From Panorpa germanica (Eukaryota > Arthropoda > Insecta > Mecoptera > Panorpidae): a stretch of DNA of 64,000 nt. A program made the translations under genes and the position numbers. Shown here in pieces: positions 12,701 through 23,543 of the stretch (within the stretch, counting starts at the first letter, position 1; each line of letters opens with the position of its first letter). Below the pieces are notes generated by a model. The model searched no databases. It saw nothing but the letters and a program-made list of their open reading frames with translations, and was not told where the DNA came from. Location of the stretch: contig OY783214.1 of NCBI GenBank assembly GCA_963678705.1, forward strand, positions 1,550,001 through 1,614,000, given 5' to 3'.

Positions 12701-13371
12701 CTGTAGGTTCTCTTATGCATCAAGCTACAGTCAGTCGACCAGAAATTATGTTTGCCGTAAGCCTGGTAAGTCGATTTTTAAGTTGCTATAACAAATCACA
12801 CTGGAATGCTGTCACGAAGATCTTCAAGTACCTAAAGGATACTAAAGATTATGGCCTGAACTACTCATCAACATCAGAGCCACCAGCTGTTACTGGTTAT
12901 AGTGATGCTGATTATGCAAACGATATTGATACAAGACGCTCAGTTACTGGCTACGTCTTCATAAAGAATGGTGCTGCTGTAACATGGTCAAGCCAACGCC
13001 AACAGACGGTTGCTCTGTCAACAACAGAAGCTGAATTTATGGCCGCCTGTGCTGCAACAAAAGAAGCTATGTGGATAAAGCAAGTGTTAAGTGATATTGG
13101 TGAATATAAACAAGACACTATGTGTTTACATTTGGACAATCAAAGTGCCATCAGTGTAATTAAGAATATAAATTTTCATAAAAGATGTAAACATATTGAT
13201 ATTAAGTATCACTTCATAAAAGAAAAATATTCTCAAAAGATTATAGATCTTAAATCTGTAAGCACTGCTGATCAATATACAGATATATTAACTAAAGCAT
13301 TGTCAAAAGATAAATTCCAATTCTTAAGATCTAAACTTGGTATGTTTAACTACAACTCTTTTGTTAAGTGA
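9778..13371 (+). pseudogene. Copia gag-pol polyprotein with stops and an RT core deletion
   Basis: ATG at 9778 follows a 144-bp leader. The gag part (NYSTWQFAVKTYL, typical of copia gag) runs to an in-frame TAA at 10228-10230; the same frame reopens at once. A CCHC knuckle (CYSCNQYGHKRSEC, ~10399), protease WYIDSGASAHMT (~10528) and the pre-integrase Cys pair (~11040) follow. The integrase D,D,E residues fall in HSDVCGP, RTDNGLEYD and NGTAERMNR (~11119, 11311, 11417). A second in-frame TAA at 12259-12261 replaces a conserved Trp (IGSK*VFRIK). Around 12505-12530 the RT jumps from PPEGL straight to IFIHQTKYVEQL: the block with the YVDD catalytic site is missing without a frame change. RNase H (YSDADYANDIDTRRSVTGY, STTEAEFMA, HLDNQSA) is present to the TGA at 13369-13371. 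It cannot reverse-transcribe itself. Confidence 0.9.
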
Positions 13372-13450
13372 TATGTTAGAATATCTTGTACTATAACTTG
13401 ATTAATGTTTTTTGACACTCAATTAATCATAATTTGTTGTTAGAATGTCT

Positions 13451-13464
13451 AAATTTAGAGGGAG
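13451..13464 (+). promoter_or_regulatory. Copia polypurine tract
   Basis: AAATTTAGAGGGAG lies immediately before the right LTR and would prime plus-strand synthesis. Confidence 0.7.
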
Positions 13465-13659
13465 TGTTGGATTTAAATTTAGCGCCCTCTAGGGTTTGAC
13501 TATTCTACCTTTCTTTTTACACTCGGTATTACTATACTCTGTAATACCGTCCTACTATGTAATTCTATACTCTGTGACTCCATAACACATGTGTACATTT
13601 TAATTAAATAATAAACCTGATTAATATAAATTAATAGTTTATCTCTGCTAAATATAACA
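13465..13659 (+). repeat. Copia right LTR
   Basis: 195 bp, matching the left LTR with one visible substitution, followed by the target duplicate ATTAT at 13660-13664. Confidence 0.95.
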
Positions 13660-13827
13660 ATTATGTTGACAATTTGTTAGTTATTTGAAGTTTACTTTCG
13701 ATCTTTATCTAACGTTCTATTACTATAAGTCTATAGTTCTGTCATTTTGAGATTATTGATTTTATAATAAAACAAGAACACATGAAAACTGTACGTATTA
13801 CAACTGATAAAAAAAATAAAAGATCGT

Positions 13828-14067
13828 ATGTCACTTTATGTTTGTGGACTAGTGTCTTTGACAGCTAATGCAACCACAGACCTAGAGACGTTGCAATATT
13901 TAGAAAATAATGATACTAATTTAAATTCTTTAAATACATATCCATACGTAAACAAAATATTTGTAAAATATAACACTAGTTTTCCAAGTTCTGCCTCAAT
14001 AGAACTTTTTTTTTTGGTATGGGGGAATGTTAATCGACGGAAAATGAAAGATAAATTGTTTGAATAA
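13828..14067 (+). pseudogene. hAT transposase C-terminal (dimerisation) relic
   Basis: The 79-residue frame ends with YPYVNKIFVKYNTSFPSSAS followed by a degraded ELFFLVWGNVNRRK...DKLFE. This matches the hATC dimerisation region (FPxVKKLFxKYNTxLPSSAPVERLFSxGG...RRxxLxDxLFE). The conserved VERLFS is altered and the N-terminal catalytic part is absent, so it is a relic. Transposases of this kind could have mobilised hAT-type MITEs such as those at 15643 and 21934, but no direct link is visible. The 212 bp between it and 14279 hold nothing I recognise. Confidence 0.65.
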
Positions 14068-14289
14068 ATAGTGGTATGAAAATCCGTAACATTGAATAAC
14101 ATTTATATCATATCTAAATTCTTGTAGTTAATAAAAAAATAACATTTATATTAGTAACATTAAAAGTATTCTATTTTCTCAAAATTATTTTTAAAATACG
14201 TATTTTGTATTTTTTATTTAAATACTTTTGAAAACAATTTGTGAACATCTCTGGGTTTATCTCTCGCTGTGTGTAGTGTGTAGAAGGTC

Positions 14290-15250
14290 AAATCTTTTAC
14301 GCTATTCTACGTTTGTGGTTATCATTGTATGCTTGTGTACTTAGTGATGTCAATTTGTCTATCTATTGTTGTTATCTAAGTTTATGTATTTCTGCTTTAA
14401 GCTAAGCAATAAGTCTGTTCAATGTTATTTTTGTAACGGCGTCTACTGATCTTTGTCATATTCGTCGTGTAGTATTCCCGATATGCATTATTTGCTGTTG
14501 AGTATTTGGTTGCTGTTCTAATTATGTCTGTGATGTGTTTAACAGATTCTTCGACAGCTTCTAAATAGTGGCCAGTGGTTGCCTAGTACGAATTCCTCTT
14601 AGTGGGAATATGACAAATAAGTGATCGGAGTTGAGTATCTGTAATACTCTAGTATTATTGACATTTTGTAGTAATACTATAATACCAAGTGTACTTCGTA
14701 AGCTTATTCTATTATGTAGATAGTGTGTACGATAATCGGTATGTTACATTTGTAGATGATGTTTCCGTTATTATTTGCTTGCTAACAGTTCTAGTATGTA
14801 TGTTTAGCATTAAAATCTCTTGCTAAAATTATTCTACTGGTAGAGTTATATATTTAATTTAGATCGGAATCAAGTATTTCAGTGTTTGTTGCGGTATATT
14901 CTACTTTTATTTATGTTGCTCTGTTGATAATGTAGATTTCTATTGCTGTTGGTTCCATGTTTGTTGTTTGTATATTATGAGATGGAGTATGCTCGATAGT
15001 TTCACGGCCTACGTAGCGTACCATCTCTCTGTCTGGCATGTCTGCCGTTGCTGTATGGGTTTAATGTGTTTACTTTGAGTCTTCAGGTAAGCATCCGGAT
15101 TTGATTTTTAAAGTTTTTAAGCATTGCAATATTTTTTATATATTTATGACGATATTTATTTCTTGAAGACGTCAGTAATTAATTCCTCTACTAGATTTTA
15201 TTAAGGTATGTATGGTATTTCTTCTTGAAGCGTCGTGACTGGATGATATT
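14290..15250 (-). pseudogene. Jockey-type LINE ORF2, endonuclease and linker (decayed)
   Basis: On the minus strand, broken frames spell recognisable APE endonuclease pieces. IILARDFNAKHTYxNC (~14840) corresponds to the AGDFNAKH block. The residues near 14700 fit the VLLQNVNNTRVLQILNSDH segment of Jockey EN. Further on, AVEESVKHITDIIRTA and RRRYKNN (~14560-14400) match the endonuclease-RT linker. Stops and frameshifts occur every few tens of codons. RT is not seen below 14290, so the fossil is truncated there. Confidence 0.65.
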
Positions 15251-15642
15251 GAGATGAATTCGGTCATTAAGGAAGGCCTGTTAATTGTTTTCTTGGTGGC
15301 GTGAAATCGGCTGGTATGGCATATAGTAGTTGTCTGCTATTGTGTACATATTAGACTTTTGCAGCATTCGACATTCTGCTCTGGCATCCTTAATATTGGA
15401 TGAGTGACGACCTTTGCAAATGCAAGATTGAGCTGGTGGGTTTCCATCTTTTTTTGTGCATTCGAATGTTTTGTGCAGTTCCATGCATTTCACACTACTC
15501 TCTTTCAGGTCACAGCTTATTTAGGTGTGTTTTCATTTTTAGCAATGTATATCCCTACTTTTCGAAATGTATTTTACAAATTGTATCTTAATATAGTCAA
15601 TGTCTTCGACCTTTATGTTTAAGTCTCTTACTGTAGTACTAC

Positions 15643-15992
15643 CAGAGGGGGCCTTAAGGGGTGGCAAGCAGGGCGACCGCCTTGGGCCTCGCTCTTGCAG
15701 GGGCATCGCACCCTCTCGGAACAAGTAGAAATATTCATACCTATATATGTTTTTGAAGCTCGCTCTTTAGAAATCACTTGAATTGCTGCGTATATCTTTT
15801 AAGACACTCATTTGTCGTGTTTGTGCTTGTTAACTTTTATTATTCTTTCAATATTAAATTTACCACTCTACATTTATTTATTTATAACTTCATCAATTCT
15901 CGCCAAGCATCATCAAAAATACTTACTTTCAATTTACATAAATTACACAAAATTTGCCTCCCCGAGGCCTCGCGTAGTTAAGGCCGCCTCTG
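15643..15992. mobile_element. hAT-type MITE with 8-bp target duplication
   Basis: The 350-bp element has inverted termini CAGAGGGGGCCTTAA (left) and CAGAGGCGGCCTTAA (right, inverted). It is flanked by the perfect 8-bp duplication AGTACTAC (15635-15642 and 15993-16000). CAG termini with 8-bp duplications are diagnostic of hAT. There is no transposase, so it was moved in trans. It lies in the antisense Jockey gag relic and postdates it. Confidence 0.9.
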
Positions 15993-16154
15993 AGTACTAC
16001 TTGTAAAATATAGAAAATATTGCACTGTATACCTTGTTATATCTGTTTTAGTTTTCTGTTACCCTTTTGTTTAATTTACTGTCTTTATTTCTGCTTCAGT
16101 CTGACTATATAATACAGATTAAAAATCTATTTCTTTTTCTGTCTTGTAGGTATA

Positions 16155-16468
16155 GCAGAATTCCCTGGAAACCCATAATTTTGAAAAAACAAAAAAGAAA
16201 ATAATCACTTTTTCCTGTATAATGTAGTTGTTTTATAATGGATAGAAAGTTGAAATTTTGCATGTGTATTACGGTGTTCAATGCTGACATTTTTCAAATA
16301 TTAGAAATTCAAAAATTGAAAAAGGGGGGTAAAAAAAATTTGTGTTTTAATTCGAAAAATTATTTGTTTTTATATGTAAAATTTATATAAAACGAGTTAA
16401 ATATTTCAATGTCAAAATGAAATTCAACACAAAAGACAGACGTCGCTTGCGACGGAGGTAAACTCTAG
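16155..16468 (+). mobile_element. 5'-truncated Helitron
   Basis: From about 16155 the sequence matches the Helitron at 3332-4950 (CCTGGAAACCCATAATTTTG...). It ends with the hairpin CGTCGC-TT-GCGACG, then GAGGTAAACTCTAG and a flanking T. The usual 5' terminus (TC...TATAATG) is missing. It sits inside the Jockey gag relic. Confidence 0.8.
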
Positions 16469-16640
16469 TTTTATTTATATTTTTGAAGTCATGATCCATA
16501 GGTTTAAATTTCAGGATATATTTCGATTTCGCGTGTTGCAATGTGTGTTTGATTATGATTTGTGGTATTACATTTATTTTTCTGGATGCTGCATGATTTG
16601 TTTTTCTTTCTGGTTGGCTAAATACAAGTTCTAACACTAT

Positions 16641-17083
16641 TTAAGGTTTAATTGCCTTATTTTTCACCGTATCTAATATTGTATTTAATTTTCACTTTGG
16701 GTGTGCATATGTACATAAAATCTAAATTTGTTAATAACATTTTTGATTGGGGTTGCTGGTTCAAAGTGCTAACTCTCCCTCTGTTGTTCTTTCTCTCTCC
16801 CTTTCTCTTTCTCTTTCTCTTTTCTTTTCCTTCAAGAGGTTCCTTTAAATAGTACTACACAATCGTCTGCGTTAAGAATTGTTAGGGGCGCTATTATTTC
16901 TGCACTCGTAATATAAAATATAAATAAATATTAGTTATGAATATAAATTAAAATTATAAGTACATACTTTTAATATTAACATTGAATTTTTGGGGATGCA
17001 GAATCCTATCACCGTTCTTAGTAATTATCTTAATTACATACAAATTTTCTCAATTTCATAATAGATACTGAAAAATAATTTAC
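16641..17083. other. Intron-like sequence with a CT-rich tract
   Basis: No gene is seen. A pyrimidine-rich run (TCTCTCCCTTTCTCTTTCTC and similar) occupies about 16772-16845. The remainder is A/T-rich and lies just downstream (gene sense) of the last recognised ABCA exon. Confidence 0.5.
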
Positions 17084-17299
17084 CTATGTCATCAATATCT
17101 CTTAACAGTTCCGAATCAGATTTGTATATAATAAAACATACAATACATGTTAAAGTCATGAAAAAGCAAATATCACACAAATATAGTGACGCCCAATAAG
17201 TCCAAAACCTAACTCCAGCCATAGTTTGCTGGTGTCGAAATCCGTTTAAGCGCTCTTGTATTGGAAATGCAATGCGGCTAAACAGGAACAGGATGAGGC
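17084..17299 (-). CDS. ABCA exon G: TMD2 membrane segments with AGVRFWTYW
   Basis: 216 bp between acceptor TTATTTCAG and donor GTAAATTAT. It encodes LILFLFSRIAFPIQERLNGF then RHQQTMAGVRFWTYWASLYL and a hydrophobic helix (CDICFFMTLTCIVCFIIY). The pattern ERxxGxxHxQxxxGVxxxxYWxxxxxxD, followed by a helix, is the strongest ABCA signature in the window. One base is left for the next exon, which I could not find between 1 and 17083. Confidence 0.9.
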
Positions 17300-17929
17300 C
17301 TGAAATAATTGAAATTATTTGTTAACGAAGACATTATTTCGATATTGATAATCTACAGATACTTAAAAAGTTTTAAAAGTAATAATAGGTATTTGTTTTA
17401 ATAATATTAATTTCTTAATTAGACTTTATTTTGATTGGAATTTGCTTTGTAATTCAAAATAAAAAAAAATGTCATTTGAAGTTATAAGTAATATTATATT
17501 TTTTTTTAACCTTTAAGCAAAATTATATATATTTAGAGATGTGGTACGTCTTGCTTTAATAAAAACGTTTTTAATTCTTTATACATTTACGAACAGATCT
17601 AGCAAGATATTGATATTGCTCATTTAAGTTTTAAATTTGTGCAAATTATCATAACATTTCCTCAAACGCAGAATTTAAAATGCACTTTTACTGGAGAGTA
17701 ACCATCACTGTATTCTCCCTCGTTAGCATTTTATATGTTAGCGAGATATCTAAAATTGTAAAGGTCTAGGTTTGATAATGTAATTGAACTGAAAAGTAAG
17801 ATTTGTCTGATAGAGATAACAAAGAACTTCTGTACAGAAGAGAGAGTTTATCTTGTGCTACATAGTGCGTAGCACAAACTTTTTTATTTAAAAAAATCGT
17901 AAAACAAAAACTGTAAGAAATATCCTTTA
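17300..17929. other. Intron sequence, nothing recognised
   Basis: A/T-rich, no long frame and no repeat termini that I can place. It separates ABCA exon G from the Helitron block. Confidence 0.5.
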
Positions 17930-20425
17930 TATCATCTATCTTTGTTCCAATTTAACATGGAAAACCCATAAGAACTCATAGATATTTATATATATATAGA
18001 GCGATAGAGCGATATATATATATCCGGTAGAAAAATCGTATATGGTATCTTCTAAGCGGCGCCTACAAACTTTTTCAAATTTTGATATTATGTAAAGGAC
18101 GATTTTCTAAAACTTTCTAAGACCCTGAATTTTTGCCTGAATTTCCGTGGAAAAACTTATTCTGGAAAAACTGGAAAATTCGAAAAAATACATTTGAAAA
18201 TATCTGACGAACTAGAAAAGATAGAAAACTGAAACTTGGTATGTATATTGAGATCATAAATGTGCACATTTGCCAATAGTTGGAGATTTAAAATTTGAGT
18301 TCAGTAGCGGCGCCAATTTCCGGGGGCAATGTTAGAATATAGTTAGGACGTTTAAATTTATTATGTAGGCTCGCTCTAGACAGTTATTAATGAAAAAAAA
18401 TAAACAGCCTCAAATTTCTAGTGGCGGTGGGAGTTGAGATAGAAAAAGCCAGAAATATTGAAAAAGTAGTATTAAAACTTAGGGTATGTATTAAGACACT
18501 AATTGCGCATGTTTGCCAACAATTGGATTACCAAAATTTTAATTCAGTAGCGGCGTGATTTTTTGGGGGCAATGTCGCAACAGAGCTAGAACGTTGATAT
18601 TTGGAAGGTGGGTTCTAAAAACAATGTCATTAAAGACAAACTATAGAAAACTGCAACTTTCCAGAGTTGGCGGGCGCTGGGGGCCAAACACCAGAAATAT
18701 GAAATATATAAAGATGAAAGGCTATAGTTTAGAATATATGTTCTTAGATACAAACAAAATAGATCCCCGTGCTAAAATTTGACAAACTTGTTCAGTAGCG
18801 GAGGTATGTGGGGGGTACTAATGTTAAAATATAAATACAAAGATGTAATTTAGTATGCAGATATAGATTGACATATTAATAACGAGAATATAAAGAAACT
18901 ACATTTTCTTATGTGTACCATAAGAGCAGGGGCTGATAAACCGAGTATAACACCAATGTACGGGTACAACAATGATATTTTGCATGTAGAATATTAAATA
19001 GATAATCAATTTTAGATATTCAAATTTTATCCAGTAGCAGATTTAGATTGATATTTAGTGAGTTTGTAGGCAAAGTGCAACGAAATCGGACGAGAGGAAG
19101 AAGACTAAAGGAGTAGAAAACTATGTATGTGCATATTTGCCATAATTGCGAAACAAAATTAACCTCAGTAGCGGCGCGAATTTGGGGCAAGTGATGGCAA
19201 GCTTTAAACTTGTTCAGTATCGGAGGTATGTGGGGGGTACTAATGCTAAAATATAAATACAAAGCTGAAATTTATTATGCAGATATAGATTGACATTTTA
19301 ATAACGAAAATATAAAGAAACTATATTTTCTTATGTGTACCATTAGAGCAGGGGGTGTTAAACCGAGTGTAATAGCAATGCAGGGATACAAAAGTGATAT
19401 TTTGCATGAAGAATATTAAATAGGAGAGAATAGTTGTCTATATGTTAGATATTCAAATTAAATCCAGTAGAAGAATTGGATTGATATTTTGTGCGTTTGT
19501 AGGCAAAGTGCTACGAAATCGGACGGGAGGAAAAGGGATTAGAAAACTATGTACGTGCATATTTGCCATAATTGTGAAAAAAAATTAACCTCAGTAGCGA
19601 CGCGAATCTGAAGAAGTGATGGCAAGAATAGCTTTGCAATAGAGGACAATATTGAAATTTTGTATGTGGAGAGTCTCTATAAAGGGTTATTTATTAAAGG
19701 TAGAGAGAATATTTGGTACGAGCAAAATAAATTTATACGGCTAAAATTCGACAGTTCACTTCATTAGCGGGGGCAAATGGGGTGGCTAATATTATATAGT
19801 AAATATAAATATGAAAAATAGAATGTAGGTTTACAGTGCAACAATAATTATGTAAATATATGGCTGTAGTATCGAATTGGAAGTGCTTTAGCGAGAGGAG
19901 TGGTACGTTACGCTAAGTAGGGGTGGCGCTTGAAGTAGTAGCGGTAGAAGGTAGCCGCTCTGCAAGAGATGAGTCCTTGTGCTAGAAGTGTGGTCGGCGG
20001 TGAAGAGGGATTAAATCGTATAAATATTAAATAAAGACAATTTTAAGTTGCGATATGTATAGCTACACTAATTGTGAATATTTGCCAATAATTGGAACAC
20101 CACATATTTTATTGAGTAGCGGAGTGATTTTTTAGGTGTAATGTTAGAAAAGAGTTCTAACGTGAAATATAGTATATTTGCTTGCTCTAAACAGAAATTA
20201 ATGAATAAATATTAAAAAATTTAAATTTCCAGTGGCGGTGGGAGTTGAGACGGTAAAAGTTAAAATATTAAATAAAAATAATTATAGCTTGGGGTATGTA
20301 TTGAGACACAAATTGTGCATATTTGCCAATAATTGAAACCACAAAGTTTTTATTTAGTAGCTGCGTGAATTTTTGGGACAATGTCTTAACAAATTTAAAA
20401 CGTTGAAATTTGAGACGGTATATAT

Positions 20426-20440
20426 ATATATATATATTGA
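20426..20440. repeat. Short (TA)n microsatellite
   Basis: A short alternating TA run inside the modular Helitron block, near 20420-20440. Confidence 0.6.
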
Positions 20441-21933
20441 TTATACAAACAAAATTGATTCCTGCGCCTACTTTAAAAAGACTTGACGTAAAAAAATTGT
20501 TCCTTTTCTTTGAAAAATAATTAAGGGTCTCCGCTTTTTCGTTGCCCCAGGACTTGCATACCTCTAAATCCGGCTTTGACTAAAAATAAATATTAAAAAA
20601 AAATTACATCCAATAATAAATTGCATTAATAGCGGTTGTGTCTGGAGGTAGAACACTACGGATTCGGATGGCAAGGAATGGGGAAATGGGGTGGTTAATA
20701 GTCCTAAATGTAGAAAAACTAAAATTAAAACTAATTATTAAAACTCTAATTATAATTATATCAGTACCGGTGCAAAATGGGTAAAAATGCAGCGGGTTTA
20801 TGATTTGCAAGATCTACAATTTTTAAATTCAATTTAAGGGGTTTTCTATAAAAGGTGATTTAAAATAGCTAGAAAAAATATTGAGTACGAGCAAAATAGA
20901 TTTCTTTGATTTAAATTTGATAATTTTACTTCAACGGCAGGGGTAAATGAGAAGACTAATATTATATTCTAGATATAAATACGAAATTTAGTATGTAAGT
21001 GTACAGTGCAGTATTAATTATTTGAATGAATTTCTGTAGTATCGAAGTAATATTGCATTATAGTGGCGAGAGAGAGGGGGAGGGAGCGTCAGAGTCAATA
21101 TATTAAGAGGCCGAAATGTTCGAAGTAGGGATAGGGACGTTGCAGATCATGAATCGTGGTGGTGAATATGAGATCGACGGTGTGATGGGATTACATTAAA
21201 AGTGCCAGAATGGGAACGACAATGGCTAAAGTGCTAAAGAGCAATTAGGAGCGTGGCGCTTAGCATGGTTTATTACAGAATTTAATTGATGTAATTGGTA
21301 GATTTAGAGGGAAATGGGTAAAAATATATTTTAACAAGCATTTATCTTCCTTTTTTTAAATTTAACTTCTTAAAAACAATGTACATATAATGATGAAATT
21401 TAGTATGTAGGATAACAGTAAAGTATTAATTTTAAAAATAAATTGCTAAAGAGATTTTTACGCAGGGGGGCGTTAGCGGAGGGATATATTATTGGAAGAG
21501 CAGGAGCTTTGGCACGGGAGACAGTACTCTAAGTGGCGACGGCGGTCAGTGCAAGAAGGATAGAGAATTGCTGAGCGTGTGCCACGGTACTGTAAGTTGA
21601 CGTCTGTAGTGTAGGTGCAATGAAATTAAATTAAAAGTACGGGAATGATAGAGCTAATAGGCTGTCATTGGTGGTGATCACGATCTGGGTACTGAATATT
21701 GTTCAATACAGTGTTTCATTAGAATAAATGGTATGATTAGATCGAAATGGATAAAGATATTTTACCGAAAAATGCTCTATATGTTAGATATTCAAATTAC
21801 ATCCCGTAGTAAAATTGCATTTATATTTAGTGCGTTTGTAGTGCTATTAAATCTGGTGCTGGTAGGTGGGGTAGGGGAAGATAGCTAATAGCTTAAATAT
21901 CAAATTAAAAAAATGTAAACTATGTATGTGCAT

Positions 21934-22400
21934 TAGAGTGGCCCTTTATGCAAAAACTTATTACACAAAAGTTGTAGATCTAATAAAAATACATATTTAA
22001 TCATCTATTACTTTTTCTCGTATAACTAACAATTTTCGAGAAATACGTAAAAATCAGTTTCTTTACTATAAATCCACGAGAATCGAAAAATCACAAAATC
22101 ACGATTTTATATATTTATTTTACAAAATATATATTATACACAGAAAAGTGTATAATAAAATAATAAAATTAAATAATATAGTATAATGTATTTAATTATT
22201 ATTTCGCAAAATAAATAAATTTTTAAAAAAATGTATGGGATTTTATAATTTTCCGGGCTCTTGGGGCACCCTTTCCCATTATCCGATTGATCTGAAATTT
22301 TACACCTATTATTTTTTCATGCAATGGAACCAAACTGAGGGGTGCCGCAATAAAAAAACTCAAAAATAATTTTCACCAAGAGTAAATAAGGGCCACTCTA
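21934..22400. mobile_element. MITE with TAGAGTGGCCC termini and 8-bp duplication
   Basis: 467 bp, terminal inverted repeats TAGAGTGGCCCTT at both ends. It is flanked by the perfect 8-bp direct repeat ATGTGCAT (21926-21933, 22401-22408). Related modules nearby read TATGTGCATATTTGCCATAA without interruption, which shows the empty site. TAGNG ends with 8-bp duplications fit hAT. The interior is noncoding and A/T-rich. Confidence 0.85.
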
Positions 22401-23543
22401 ATGTGCATATTTGCGAAAAAAAACTTAGCCTCGTGTGAATTCGGTGAAGTAGGGGCGGGGAAGGATTTGCAAAAGTGCTCAATTTTCAAACTTAGTATGT
22501 GGAGGGTCTCTATAAACGGTCATTTATAAATGATATCAAGAAAATTTAATACGAGCAAAACTGATTGGTATGACTAAAATTTGACAATTTTACTTCAGTA
22601 CCGGGGGTAAATAGAGAGACTAATATTATATCCTAAATATAAATATGAAAATTAGAATGTAAGTGTACACTTTACTATTAAATATTTAAATAAATTGCTG
22701 TAGTATCGAATTAAAAGTGCCTAACCAGCGGGGGAGGGAGTGATAGAGATAGGGGTCAGTACACAAAGTAGCGGTGGTGCGCGAAATACTAGCAAAAGAG
22801 GATAGTGGCTGTGGGAGGTAGCCGCACTGTAGAATATGTGCTGGTAGAATGGTGCTGGAAGAGAGGGTGGCGGTGCAGGGGAATTAAATCGAAAGTGCAA
22901 GAACGGGAACGACAAGTGCTAGAGATAAGATGATTAGGAGCGAGGGCTTAGGCATTCTTAAAAACAAAAATTAATTGATTTAATTGCTACGATTACAGTG
23001 AAAATAAATTTTAACAGGCATTTATCTTATCGAATATATTTATAAGGATGAAATTTAGTTTGTAGGTTATCACTAAAGTATAAATCTTGAGAATTTATTG
23101 TAAAAGTTATTGGTACGCATGCGGGGGGAAGTGGGAAGCAAAGAATTATTTAATTATTGCGCTAAAGCGGGGGCACTGGGAATGTGCTCTAAGAACCGAC
23201 GATGCTCAGGCAAAGAACGATACAGAGTGCTGAAGGAAGGAGGCGCTCTATGGCGGAGGTATAGAGAAATTAAATTAAATGTTCTTAAACGTTAGAGAGC
23301 ATGGAGCCAAGAGGTGATGATTGGGGCTTATGAGCAGGGGCACTGGAGGCTGGTCAATACTGTGCTTTATTACTGTAAGTGATAGGATTATAACAAAATA
23401 AGTAAACACAAATGTTAAAAATGATATAGTTTAGCGAAAATTACTTAAAAATAATATTTTGCATTACTTTCAATTTAGCAAATAACTTTTATTTATTCAC
23501 AAATATTATATACACGTCGCTTTGCGACGGAGCGAAGCGCTAG

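Larger units (their letters stand above)
9425..13659 (+). mobile_element. Copia-type LTR retrotransposon, internally deleted
   Basis: 195-bp LTRs (TGTTGG...ATAACA) at both ends are flanked by the 5-bp duplication ATTAT (9420-9424 and 13660-13664). I find one clear difference between the LTRs (AACGCCCTC versus AGCGCCCTC), so the insertion is young. The internal region has a copia-type primer site, a single gag-pol frame in the copia order (gag, CCHC, protease, integrase, RT, RNase H), and a purine-rich tract before the right LTR. The reading frame has two stops and an in-frame loss of most of the RT, so the copy is non-autonomous. Confidence 0.95.
15281..16640 (-). pseudogene. Jockey-type LINE ORF1 (gag) relic, split by two insertions
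   Basis: On the minus strand, 15493-15281 reads KCMELHKTFECTKKDGNPPA then CICKGRHSSNIKDARAE, the C-terminal zinc-knuckle region of Jockey gag proteins. Going upstream come KVEDIDYIKIQFVKYI (~15600), YTYKTEKE (~16150) and KYILKFKPMDHD (~16520), the order expected for a Jockey gag central domain. A hAT MITE (15643-15992) and a Helitron piece (16155-16468) interrupt it. Together with the ORF2 relic it is one antisense element of at least 2.3 kb. The frames are broken throughout. Confidence 0.65.
17930..23543 (+). mobile_element. Long Helitron-type block of degenerate ~250-bp modules
   Basis: The 3' end is clear: hairpin CGTCGC-TTT-GCGACG then GAGCGAAGCGCTAG, ending at 23543. The 5' end is uncertain (near 17930). 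From about 18050 the sequence aligns with the 5' half of the Helitron at 3332. It then continues as at least eight divergent copies of a module whose core is TTCAGTAGCGGCG plus GAATTTTTGGGG and CAATGTTA; cores lie near 18300, 18540, 18790, 19165, 19210, 19590, 20110, 20350, 22590. No coding frames exceed about 80 codons. A hAT-like MITE (21934-22400) is inserted. It lies within the 21-kb ABCA intron. Treating it as one element is an inference. Confidence 0.6.

Noticed and set aside
13836-14102. 88-codon minus-strand frame
   Set aside because: Antisense of the hAT transposase relic, which has the recognisable homology.
15539-15724. 61-codon minus-strand frame starting MFREGAMPLQERG
   Set aside because: It crosses the border of the hAT MITE into the Jockey relic, so it is a chimera of two unrelated sequences.
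1-17083. Further ABCA exons (rest of TMD2 and NBD2) on the minus strand
   Set aside because: I looked for splice-flanked frames resembling the next membrane helices or Walker motifs and found none. The next exon may be left of the window.
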